Below, one piece after another: positions 12,575 to 24,030 of a stretch of 64,000 bases of DNA. How positions within the stretch are numbered: the stretch's first letter is position 1; each line of letters starts with the position of its first letter. The notes beneath the pieces were generated by a model, which was given only the letters and a program-made list of their open reading frames with translations, was not told where the DNA came from and did not search any database. A program made the position numbers and the translations under genes. Origin of the DNA: Axinella damicornis (Eukaryota > Porifera > Demospongiae > Axinellida > Axinellidae); the NCBI GenBank assembly GCA_963931865.1, contig OZ007505.1:2233244-2297243 (forward strand), given 5' to 3'.

Positions 12575-13502
12575 AGCTGGACAACAAAAGCATTTCCTGA
12601 GCTAGTTCACTCACAGAACAACATCGCTTTCGTCGTAGTAGCTCCTTTCGGCCCTTTTGACTACATACTGGCAGGAACGGCACTTCTGGCTAGCTACGAT
12701 TCCGTGAATTGCTAGCACGAAGCCATTTTGATGCAACCAGAGGTCACGCGTGCCAAATGCGCATGCGCAGTTCACATGCAAACGCACATTGCTTTCTTTT
12801 TTGCTCGTGATGGTTGCATTTCGGGCACTTGCTGATCAGCTGAATCCTTGTGAATCCATTATCTGGTGCATCACTACCGCTGCAAGCAATTTCTGCCAAC
12901 CTGTTCTTGCCAAGATCTATCGTGACTATGCCATCATGGAGGCGTGGCTTTCTTCTCATGACGTAACTACAGTGCAGAATATGTACCGATCAGTGGTACC
13001 AATACTGACCATGCAGAACTGTGAGTGAGGCTACAGTTTTGGCGTTTGAACTTCGAAGTGTTTGCTGAATCTGTCTAATCCGTCGTCTGGTGGCACACTC
13101 CTAGGAGCTATCATCTATGAACGTATCCTAGTGGTACCTACCAGTTTGGTATCAGTAAGCATTTTTGTGATCGCTGAGTTCAGTATTCATCTATCTATTT
13201 ACCTTGTCATATCTATAATGTATATACTCTACCCAAGAGCAATATCATCACTTTTGGAAAAATTATATAAAAGCAATAATGGATCATTACTTCCTGGTGA
13301 ATCACAACATAAGGAAGGAGCAATTGTGCTGCCCCAAGCAGTAGGATCCTCAACCACATCCATCAAGGCAGCTCTCCTTTGCATGGTGATGACCTAGCTA
13401 GAGATTGTTCAATCAAACATTTTGGTTATACATCCATCTCTGATACATTACCCCTATCGTTAGAAACTTACGCATTCCATGCGCTCAAAAAAACCCTCAC
13501 AA

Positions 13503-13763
13503 ACTAGAAACAAAAAATTTTCTTACAAAAATTACAAATGATTTAGTGATGGCCACCCCGATCGACTCCCGAAAAAGCAGACAAACAAGGAATGCCATTA
13601 ACCAGCCTCAGTCCCATCCCGTCCCTAAATCCTACATTTTTAAATGGGATGGGACTGAGGCTGGTTAATGGCATTCCTTGTTTGTCTGCTTTTTCGGGAG
13701 TCGATCGGGGTGGCCATCACTAAATCATTTGTAATTTTTGTAAGAAAATTTTTTGTTTCTAGT
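13503..13763. repeat. Hairpin MITE (~260 bp)
   Basis: Palindrome with ~115-base arms beginning ACTAGAAACAAAAAATTTT, and a ~25-base spacer around 13622-13646. It has no coding capacity and lies in the spacer between the two GABA-B-like receptor genes. Confidence 0.88.
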
Positions 13764-13822
13764 GTAATATACGTACTCAGCGGGGTGCACGTCTATTTGC
13801 ATGGTTTCTGAAAATGTTTTTT

Positions 13823-14146
13823 TATGGAACGCCATATCCGCCAAAATTAGCGCTAGCCACATGCGATCAGCGGTTCGAATTTCTAGGTTAGAAATTTCTA
13901 TTCGAATGGTTCGAATTTCTGGGTTCGAATTTCTACTCGAATGGTTCGAATTTGTGTTCGAACAGTTTGAATTTGTGTTAGGTTAGGGTTAACCCTAACC
14001 CTAATCATTCGAACTGAAATTCGAACCATTCGAACACAAATTTGAATAGAAATTCGAACCATTCGAATAGAAATTCGAACCATTCGAATAGAAAATTCGA
14101 ACCATTTGAACGCTGATTGCATGTGGCTAATATATGGCGTTCCATA
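13823..14146. repeat. TTCGAA-rich palindrome with telomere-like centre
   Basis: Inverted repeat with ends TATGGAACGCCATAT and its complement. The arms are filled with degenerate ATTCGAACC/GGTTCGAAT units. At the exact centre (~13977-14004) TTAGGG units face CCCTAA units head to head. Confidence 0.88.
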
Positions 14147-14846
14147 TTTTACGCTGTTCTAAGTTCTTCAATACTCGTTACTTAGCTAGTACTAACCGGG
14201 ATAAGTGCATGTGAAGTGATGAGAGTGCAAATCTCGGAGACAGTGAAATCAGACTGATCCACTCAGTATGAAGGCAACAATGGAGACCTGCGAGATGGAG
14301 GAGGCCTGGCTTCGAGATAGAGGCTGATGACATCTTTTGGTCACCACGTTTTCAGACCTGCCTGATCAAGATCTTGCACTGATATTTGTATTAGGTAGTC
14401 ACATTTCATGGCCCTCTAGAATCCTTGCATCACTATGTAGAGAAATATATGGGTGCTTCTGAGCATTGTGAATTATCATTCACAGCGGCTGGGGAAAACT
14501 AGTAAGTACGCTTTCTACGTATTAGACTAATAGTCACTATTAGATAGAACTATACTCAGGACTAGTACAACACATGGCCTGTTAGTTTGTTCTTGTTGAT
14601 GTGTATTGAACGTAACTCCTTATTAATTTCTCACTGTCACAGTGACACAGTGTCACTCACAATCATGCAGTTTTCAAGTGTTATAACAATGTATTATGCA
14701 TGAGATAAAAGAAAAGCAAAATAGGTGAAAGTTGAAGCAAAATCCGCTAAGGCCTAGATTTTAAGAACTGGTGGTGTAGAAGACCTGGGAACGAGGCTAT
14801 GCATGCAGACTAATATGTTGGGCTATAGGAATGAGATTTATGAATT

Positions 14847-15048
14847 AAGTTGGGATTTGCACCATTAAATTGTGATCAGCATGAATGGAGCGTTCCAATG
14901 ATTTCCATTTTGCCGTCGGTCGAAATCATGAAAATCTTTGCATTATACATGTAGTCTTTGCGATTTTTGACAAAATGTGAAAGTAATATTGTTAGCACAA
15001 TACTTGACGGTTCTCTTCATGCTGATCACAATGGCACAATACCAAGCT
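14847..15048. repeat. MITE copy, GCACCATT...GATCAGCATGAA family
   Basis: The ends are an inverted repeat (GGGATTTGCACCATT...GATCAGCATGAA, and the complement near the other end). Related copies are at 15168-15313 and 52219-52443. Confidence 0.72.
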
Positions 15049-15167
15049 GAATTTCATATCTCATTCAAATACATATTATGGATACAACATGTCTTTCTTT
15101 ATACAGAGTATGCCAGCTAAGTATACTATGCTCGGTATCTTGGGCTAGAAACTAGGAAGGAGACATG

Positions 15168-15313
15168 GAGCTGGGATTTGCACCATTGTGATCAACATGA
15201 ACGGGGCATTTTCATTCTTGAATTTTGACAGCAAATAATGGCTGACTGTGATGTGACCGATCATTGTAAGGATATCATTTTTATGCTGACCACAATGGCA
15301 CAATTCCCAGCTT
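15168..15313. repeat. MITE copy, GCACCATT...GATCAGCATGAA family
   Basis: Shorter copy with the same inverted ends (AGCTGGGATTTGCACCATTG and complement), just downstream of the receptor B stop codon. Confidence 0.72.
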
Positions 15314-15625
15314 CATATCACATTCATACCCATGCAGCACAGCATTCTCTTCCAAGTCACCTATCCCTATCTTCAGCTAGACTGGTAAGTATCTTCAGCA
15401 ACTTCTTCAAGCTGTGTGGATGTAATCTGTTTGGCCCATTCCATAACCAATTATGCCCATAGAATTGGTGTCAGAACAGAAAAAGCTTGCAGTCAGGCTG
15501 ATATCATTGTTATGGGTAGCAACAGATATGTATTAAAATTGGTGATACAGTGCACTATGTATGCGACATGCAATCATATATACCAGTGATTGATACATGA
15601 ATGAGAGCCGAATGCTTACAGGTGA

Positions 15626-18600
15626 TCAAAGCTGTACTGGCTTCTGTGACAGTGCAGATTCCAGCTCCGTAATCCTCTTTCTGAGGCTCTCTATAGTGCC
15701 CTTGTCTCTACTAAATGATTCCTCATAAATATTGTCGAGTGAGTTACTGGTGCTGAATTTGGTCACAGCTGCATTTGACTTGTCAAAGATGGTGTTGCCC
15801 TGGGGGTCTTTATAGAGGCTGACCATCTGTGTGGGGTACACAGAAAAGACAATTTGGAACTTCACCATATTTTTGCGATAATTACCGTAAATATCACGTT
15901 TTTACTGTATTACTATTACGCATTTCTGTCCTTTCTGACCTTTCTTGGTGTGTTAATAATGTTACCACCTACCTTGGGCACAAAGATGAGCCCCAGGATG
16001 AAGGTGGTGCCAATGAGGAATCCAGCGCAAAAGACGCCAACAAATGTATTGACAAAGTCTTTCAGAGAGTAGGTGGAGACGATGGTGACTGCCAATACGA
16101 TGCTTGTCACATATGTGGCTGCTGCAATATACTTGGCATCGTCTAGGCCCTTTACCTTCACCTTGCGTGTCGTGAAAGCTAACAGGATGGCAATGATCTG
16201 CAACACCATCTTATAGCCATAGAGGATACCCAGGAAGATGTCTCTGGCGTCAGAACTACAGACATAGGTAAAGTAGAGGGTGGTGATCCCAAGTACCTTT
16301 GGAAAGTGCAGTGGGCAGTGAGAGATGTGTGTGCGTGTGTGTTGAAGAGGGGAGGGTATGGCTGACTTCAGTTTTCATAGGATGTAATGTAGCAGCTTAC
16401 CCCTGTTACATCCGAGATCCTCTCTCTGCTGGGGACCCGAATGGCTATGAGGTTTCCCCGTACCCCTTCCACAATGGTGTACACCAGGATAATTATGAAG
16501 TCTACCAACATTAACATCAGCACTCCGAGAGTTAGGAATCTGTCTTGCAAGGGCTGTATGTAGATATGCATGAGTACATGTGAAGATGGAACAACAAAGT
16601 ATGCAGATCTTGACAGTGTAGACAATACTGAAACAACTATATTATTGTATCTAGTTGGAGTAGCCAAAATGTGCTACACCATTCCACTGCCTGTAACATT
16701 ATTTCCTCCCAGTCTATTTGCTCTACTGTTCCAAACCAAAAATCATACTCAGTCTCTGCATACAAAGGCAGTATAGACTTACATATTCAAACTTTTTAAG
16801 CTTAGAGTTGTTGAAGATGAAGTATACTCTAGCCATTTTGGCAAGAATTGTACCATAGCACATGGAGTAGCCCAGTGCAGTCAGCCATGGAGTGACCTGC
16901 ATGGATGTAGAGAATCAACTCCGCCTAACATAGTTGCGAGAATGGAATTCCAACGAAGTGGACTTTGAATACACTGATGTCATAAACTTTTGGCCGGAGG
17001 TAATCACTACAAATTAATAAAGGTGCCTACATTGCACAGTGCTGCCACAACTTGAGGGTTTGTGGTGGGAATGACATAGAAGTAGATATCCACATATAGG
17101 ATGATTGCCCCACAACCAATCAGGTAGTTTAAGTTGTGACTACTCAGACGAATCAGCCTGGGAAGAGTGGAGAGAAACATTAAGGTTAGTACAGTACAGT
17201 ATAGTGGTCTCATTCTCACCACACTGCATGCTTAATATTATGCCGCCTCCACAACTTTTGAAAGGCATGATAGAGTCAACAAACATACTTCCTGTTCCTG
17301 AAGGCGAAGTTGAATACAAGGCACACCACTGCAAAGACAATGCCTGCAGTAGCCAGGATGGAGAAGATGACGGTGACGGGGATGGCCACTGACACCTCCT
17401 GCTCCAAAGGAATGCCATCAAATGGAATGAGACCTCCTAAGGGTCACCAAAGGAAGAGTGATAATGATCATTGTTCCGATATCTCTTATAAATGGAGCAC
17501 AGTGACAATGAAGCAATGGCTCTCCAACTCTCACAATAACTTACCCGGCCATGAGTTCTCCTCTTCTCCTGGAAGGAAGTCTATCAGGTAGTCCTGTGTC
17601 ACAACACCTATCTTTACTAATCCAAATCTTTCCTCTGTGTGTTGAACAGGTGACCATCACAATTGGATAACTCTTACTGGTAACTAAATGCTTACCATTA
17701 TTCCTGTACTGGTAGACCCGCAACATGCTCGATTTTCGAATGCCAACGGAACCAAATGACACTTGCCCCTGTAAAATGGATGAAAACAACTGAAGAAAGC
17801 TCTATACCTATTGGACCCATACTGTGAGCTGGGCAGAGATTGTTTGCCAGCATGCGGAGGTACACAAGCAGTAACAGGGTCCCAGTCCCCTCCATCCACC
17901 CCTGTTTTCTTCCCCTTCTCCTCCTCTCCCCCCAATTCCCTCCTTTGTTGCATTCTTTGCCCCTCCACTCACAGTGATGCCACTGAAATTGGTTTCCTTC
18001 ACATGGCGGAAGATAACGTCCAGAAGTACTCTGTTGTTGTAGGAGAACTGCTCCAGGGGAAATGTACCATTGCACTGAAGGCCAGCAGCCTCCCACACCT
18101 CGGCATTCAAAGTTGAGTTCTCCTCAAGCTCTAAAGGAACAACCACATACTCGGGTAAAGTTTTTGCCTTCCCTTTCATTTCAAAATGATCGCAATTTCA
18201 TCCATTCATGTTCACTACACAAGTCCATGACCATGGTTACCATGTACGTGTTGTATGTAAGATACATGTACAGCAATCTCCAGATAGTAGCTATTCCCAC
18301 CTGCGAAAGTATGCGCACCTAGCCTCGTTCCCAGGCCTTCCACACCTCCAGCTTTTGATCGCTTCCAGTATGCAAAAACGGAGGGGGAAGGCCTGGGGAA
18401 TCTTCTCACGTGATACACGGCACGACCGTCATACATCGTCACGCCTCAAATCAACAGTCAAAGACATGTACGAGACCGATCTTGCATTCTGCGCTAGCTA
18501 TGAAGATGGGACAAGCGCCAACTGAGAGCTACACAGAGCGTATGAAGCATACCCAGGCTACAAGGCATGACTCCAAAGGGCTGCCGAGTGACAAACGTGA

Positions 18601-21600
18601 AAATGCCCAGCTATGACGCAATCTTCCCGTGGAGCGAAAAGACGGCACTATTTGGAGTTTCACCCCTTGTATCACAGATATATCCCTCAGCGGGTTTGCT
18701 TCGAACCTGGATATGTTTTACAGGTAGGACCTACCTCTTCTCTGAAACTTGTTTCAGTTTTCTAGCTTCTCTGTAGCTGTGGATGAGAATGTATATAAGC
18801 CATTGCGTCTGACGTCAGCTGTGCCGCGTATCACGTGAGAAGATTCCCCAGGCCTTCCCCCTCCGTTTTTGCATACTGGAAGCGATCAAAAGCTGGAGGT
18901 GTGGAAGGCCTGGGAACGAGGCTAATGCGCACCCCCTTTCAGAAACACATTTTTGCTTATGATCATTTGTTTCTCCAAAGTACACCCACCCTATTACCTC
19001 AAACAGAAAGCACAGGAATGGCTCTGGGGGAGGCTGGACAAACACAATGAAGGCTGGCAAGTCCCTAAGATGGTCCGCGTACTCCACAGCATTCAGCTGT
19101 TTGCTACTCACACAAAGATCGTGCTACTGCTGACAAAGAAACTCAGGGAGTAGTAGTAGCAAAACCTTGGCAGAATGACTAGCACTCATACAGACCAGTG
19201 TTGTAGTAATTGAATTACTATAGTAATTAATTACGAAATGATTACAGGTTTTCAGATACAGTAATTGTAATGGTAGTTTTCACCTGTAGCAGTGACCTTA
19301 TAATCTGTAATTCTATGATAAACACCAATGAACTTAGTTCCTAATATTATACCATGAAGCTATTATGTAGAAGATGATTGAACATTTATACACTGCATGT
19401 TCTGTGTAATTATACTACTAAATCTTGATCTACAGTTCAAGAATTCCTAGGGTTATAATGTTAATGTGCAATACTGTGAACATGTGACCCTTCTGAGATC
19501 CTAAATTCAAATCTAATACTCTAAAATCTCTTCCCGTTCTCAACCTAATGTAATTGAAAAGTAATTGTAATGAGCACTTTTTACCAGTAATGGTAGTCAT
19601 TATTTCTAAGAATCTGTGTAATTGTAATGAGCAAATTTTACCAGTAATCGGAATCATTATTTCTAAGAATCTGTGTAATTGAAATAGGTAATTTTAGCCT
19701 ACTTGAGAATAATACATCTGAAGTCAATTACTACAACGCTGATACAGACTACGCCTTTTGCACGTACAGTGGGTGGACCAGGGAATCCAGAGAATAGCCA
19801 AGGCCATTCCTAGCCTCATTCCCAGGCTTCTCCACGGCTGCAAGATAAAATCTGGGTGAAGGCCTGGGGACGAGGCTAGGCCATTCCCTCTCTGAGTAAC
19901 CACTAAAGTTCATCGCCTATGCAGGGTGCATGCAGTCATCATGGCTTTTCAAACCACCATAAATAATATTAATGAGCCAGTCAATATACAGGAACAAAGT
20001 AGGGCTCAAACAACCAGGGAATTTCCCTAGTTGACTAATTGGCTAATGCTTTACGCTACTAATCGACTAATTGAGTACTAAACAGGAAGTTTGAAAATGC
20101 TAGACAGCTTCAGCCAGCTGACTCACAGTTCCTGTATTGGCAGCGGAACAGGTCCAGCAGACCCGGCTACAGCCGGACCAATGTTTGCTGTATGGCACCT
20201 GAGCTAGAACTAGCAGAGCTCTCAGCCATCTTGTCACAACCATATGAGCACGAGGTAATGAATTTTAAATGTGCAGCGACTATTAGCACGCAAGAATTTT
20301 AGTCAACAGCCTTAGTTCAATCGATTAGTTGACTAATCTTTCAGGCGCTAGAACAATGACAGTTGAGATGTCAGACAGTAGTGGTATAGCTACATACATG
20401 CGACAGTCTTACCATTAATAGTCCTATTAAGAGCAAAGGCCAAGGTCCATGTCGCATCATAGCAGTGCTGTGCATACAAATTTGTTCTGTTCTTGTCCAA
20501 ATCAAAAATGGAGGAATCCCTGTGGTCTGTGTAGGTAGCGTTATACTCATAGCCATTCTGCAAGAAGGAAGGGTGCTAGTGTTAACAAAACAGCTGACAA
20601 CAGTTCCTCAGTAGTTCAAAGAGAAACATCCGCAAAGCAAAAGACATCTGGGATTGTTTCAATTTAAGTTGGGTCACCTCAGTTGCAGCATTAAAACCCA
20701 TACCCAATAACACAACTATGAATATGTTTCTGTAACTACCAATAGTTGACACCAGTGCATGAATATTGCAACTTACGTTCCAGTACTGCACAAGTATTTA
20801 CCCCCTAAGTTAATGTTATCAACATGCAATGTAAAATGAATGTAACTACACTGCCCAATAAATGCTGTACTGGCATGTATGACAATTTTCATTTTCATTT
20901 GCATCACCAGATCCAGTAAGGGAGTAAAATGGTAGAATTACAACTCAAATAACCCAAACTTAAAACAGCGCAGGATTATAGTTCTGCAGGAGCGTCAAAC
21001 TAATATAGAGATGTTGTGATCCCTCACACCTTATTATGGAAGACCTTTTCAGTACCACACAAATGCCAATTTGTCTTTCACACTTTTACGTAATGGCCTC
21101 TTGGAAATTTGTGATGTGTGAGGTACTACTATTTTTCCGCTACGTCCGGCATGCTGAGTTTGACACTCCTTCACTGCCTTCGGTGGCTCATGTGCTCCTG
21201 GTTCTGCAGTGTGATGTCCAGGACAGCCCCTAAATTATAAGTGAGTATAAGGCTTGGAATGCCTAGCCTGAGAAGAAGTCGATGTGATTTAACAATACCG
21301 GTTCACCTATCTTGCAACCATATAAGGAATTACTGATCACTGAATGAGTGTATTCCTCCCCCACACAGCTTATGTATACATGTAGGTGTTATCAAAGTTA
21401 CATATTTCACATAGTTACCGCACGCTCTATGTGCAAAGTGCATGAGGTTAAGCAATTGCTTCTGTCTGTCTATCCATCTGTCGCCAGTCTGTCAGTATTG
21501 AAAGGTGCTTGAAGCAGGTTAGCCAAGGCGTTTAGAGACTAGCTACACTCAAACGGTGCATGAATGCTATTGTGATGTTTTGTTAGTGATGGACGTCTAG

Positions 21601-23830
21601 GCTGTTCTTTACACCACCTTTTTCAGCAACTTCCTATTTTCGGGTTTATCAGCTCCACCCCATTCAATGTCACAAGTGATCTTTCCTATATAAGCAGCAT
21701 GGCTGGCCGGTTGTATTCCATGAACCAAGGTGCAACAAAAAGGCATGCCGGATAATTTATCTATGTGAAGGAAGCAGAAATTATTACGGAGAAATGTTTT
21801 CAACTTTATATGTGAGGAACAACATGCCAATAACAAGATATCAACTCACAATGCCTGTGTCAGTGGTAGCACTGAAGTTTGAAAGGAATTCATCTTGCGT
21901 TGTAGCCAGTGTGTAGGGTAGAACACTTTGGCGCTGTGCCCGGGTGCACCCATCTTCTCCATCCTCCCCCTCCCACCACCCGTCTATATACCAGCCATAA
22001 GTGAGGAACATATAGCGGGGGTAGCGCATGCCCAAGTGGTATGCCTTTGTATGTGTGGGCAGGGGAATCAGTACAGAAGGGGTTAAGTGTTGAAATCACA
22101 ACAGCTGTAACACAGGTGTTGGTGTGCATGCACTCGGCTCAATCCTGTGAACCACTCAGGGGCCTGGGAATGGTGCTAGGTAATTGTAGATGAATGGCCA
22201 TTGGAAGAGGAGACAGAGTTTCTAATTGTGAGTATGCATTCAGTGGAGGGAGAGAACATACACCTGTCATTCATGAGCTTTGGTTTGTTGTAAGCAGAAG
22301 AGTGACAAATGGTTTTCACCCACCGCTCTTCTATGGAACTCAAGAATGAGGATAATCCAATGATTCATCCTCGTTTCCTTGACTATTTTACCACAATGGT
22401 ACGATAAAATAAACATAAGTACCTTGCATAAGAGTTGACGGGCATGTCCAGAATACATGGCGATAATAAAAATTCTTGCTTGAGGATCCTGTCGAGTAGA
22501 GCATGTGTGTGGATGTAGGTACGGGTATATGAGTGTATGGTTATGTGGACCTGATGCATGCTCTACTGACATCTCATAGAGATCTAATATGCTTACAAAG
22601 GGTTCTTGGCCGAGTCCTTCAATGGTATCTTCTGTGTTGAATGTTTTCCGTGTGAAGCTAATTTCTGCTCGCATCAGCAAGGTTCTCAGTCCGTCCATGG
22701 TCTATCAATGTGTGTATGTGTGGGTGTGAGTTGCTACCAGTTGTACAGGGTAGTGGTGGCCATGCAGGTTAAGTCCATGCATCTGTGCTGATTATACATG
22801 TACTCTAATGGTATGTATTTTTCCAAGCATTACAACGGCATTGGTTGCCAGGTCACAAAAAGCAAATTGATAGCGATAGTAAGCTTCGACCCTCGAGCAT
22901 GATCACTCTGTAAGTCTGCTTATGTATGATTCTTGTGTACTGTCAATCTTTTGGTGCTTGAAAGTCTACAGTGATAGTGGCATCTTTGGTATGGAACCCC
23001 TACATTTAAATGCTCCCTTTTCCTTTTACTTAGTATAGGTTTCTTTCCTTTGTATGGCAAGCATACTGTAGATTCCAACACACGATACCGGTAGTGTGCT
23101 ACTGACCACACATACACTGTGCAGCACAAACGCAGGCAGTGCCTAGCATCGTTCCCAGGCCCCATCCGAAAATCAATTTTTCGTATGGGGCCTGGGAACG
23201 AGGCTAGGCAGTACCCATGAGATATTCAGATAACATGAGCAAGAGCATCAGAGACAGTAGTATAATAACTAATCTCGCATCACAAAACAAAGATAAATTT
23301 TCGGTGGAGATATTAGATTTCTAATTCTACCATTAACCCGGATACTCTGAGAGCACAATGTGTTGTGTCGAAGTCTCACCGCAGCCAGGCATGACTAGTT
23401 GCAGTTTCCTCACTCAGATCCGGTGTGTAGTCAACAAAGTGTGCATTTCCTCATATTGTGCAAAATAATCTGAATTTGTTTCCTCAAAACTCTAGCATCA
23501 CCCCCATCCCTCATGTTCGTGCATCATAGTGCAATGAATCGTAGCCATGTTATCTGGATCGTCATTAGCGTAATTCAACATGCAGTTACTGCGGCTAATT
23601 CTAAAGCAAATGCCACAGACTGTCAAGTCACAGCACATTTATCCCAAGTGTGCATTTAGTACTGATGATGTTCTAGGCTCATGGGTGCGGTTGTAGGTGG
23701 AGCTTCATACGCATTTTCGCAATATTACATGCCATATTAATTCATTAGTAAAATATCAGTTACACTGCGTGCTTTGATTATAGGACGTCATACGTAGCTT
23801 ACCACAGTGAACAGGTTCTCATCCTGCTCA
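15626..23830 (-). CDS. GABA-B-like metabotropic receptor B (5' end lost in assembly gap)
   Basis: Tandem paralogue of receptor A. Exons 5' to 3': 23830(gap)-23803, 22701-22597, 22488-22423, 22044-21850, 20557-20413, 18130-17973, 17768-17696, 17634-17545, 17436-17289, 17157-17031, 16896-16783, 16553-16401, 16296-15973, 15826-15626. Boundaries and phases match gene A exactly wherever both are present. The last four exons supply TM3 (GYSMCYGTILAKMARVYFIF), TM4 (LGVLMLMLVDFIIILVYTIV), TM5-TM7 ending in LGLIFVPK, the typical GABA-B end of TM7, and a cytoplasmic tail with a coiled-coil-like stretch (ESLRKRITELESAL), as in GABA-B subunits that dimerise. The stop codon is at 15626-15628. The exon carrying ENLFTV runs into the 200-N gap; the preceding ligand-domain exon and the signal-peptide exon are not visible in 24031-26000. 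Confidence 0.93.
18320..18924. mobile_element. Mutator-like TIR element, long copy (~605 bp)
   Basis: Terminal inverted repeats of ~100 bases start TAGCCTCGTTCCCAGGC and contain GGAGGTGTGGAAGGCCTGG. A perfect 9-bp direct duplication (ATGCGCACC, 18311-18319 and 18925-18933) flanks the element. The ~400-bp interior has no convincing ORF. It sits in a receptor B intron. Confidence 0.9.
19811..19878. mobile_element. Mutator-like MITE, short copy
   Basis: Ends TAGCCTCATTCCCAGGC / GAGGCTA, flanked by a perfect 9-bp duplication GGCCATTCC (19802-19810 and 19879-19887). In a receptor B intron. Confidence 0.88.
20001..20348. repeat. Interspersed repeat, intact copy (~350 bp)
   Basis: Begins near AGGGCTCAAACAACCAGGGA and includes GGTCCAGCAGACCCGGCTAC. 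The same sequence recurs at ~44632-45535, where another transposon has split it. It lies in a receptor B intron. Confidence 0.82.
23144..23206. mobile_element. Mutator-like MITE, short copy
   Basis: Ends TAGCATCGTTCCCAGGC / GCCTGGGAACGAGGCTA. Flanking 9-mers GGCAGTGCC and GGCAGTACC match at 8 of 9 positions. Confidence 0.85.
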
Positions 23831-24030
23831 NNNNNNNNNNNNNNNNNNNNNNNNNNNNNNNNNNNNNNNNNNNNNNNNNNNNNNNNNNNNNNNNNNNNNN
23901 NNNNNNNNNNNNNNNNNNNNNNNNNNNNNNNNNNNNNNNNNNNNNNNNNNNNNNNNNNNNNNNNNNNNNNNNNNNNNNNNNNNNNNNNNNNNNNNNNNNN
24001 NNNNNNNNNNNNNNNNNNNNNNNNNNNNNN
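23831..24030. other. Assembly gap (200 N)
   Basis: A run of 200 N, probably a nominal gap of unknown true size. It cuts receptor B inside the exon equivalent to 4510-4680 of receptor A. Homopolymer G/C tracts flank it at 24062-24080 and 24141-24165, which may explain the assembly failure. Confidence 0.99.

Larger units (their letters stand above)
12264..15625. other. Spacer between receptor B (3' end) and receptor A (5' end)
   Basis: Apart from the small ORF at 12350-12574 and the repeats listed separately, I see no supported gene. An ORF pair at 12744-13028 (both strands) has no recognisable motif. The stretch should contain the receptor A promoter; no core element stands out. Confidence 0.5.

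Noticed and set aside
13977..14004. True internal telomere or chromosome-fusion scar
   Set aside because: Only a few TTAGGG-like units, sitting at the centre of a transposon-like palindrome with its own inverted ends; a fusion scar would not be expected to have these flanks.
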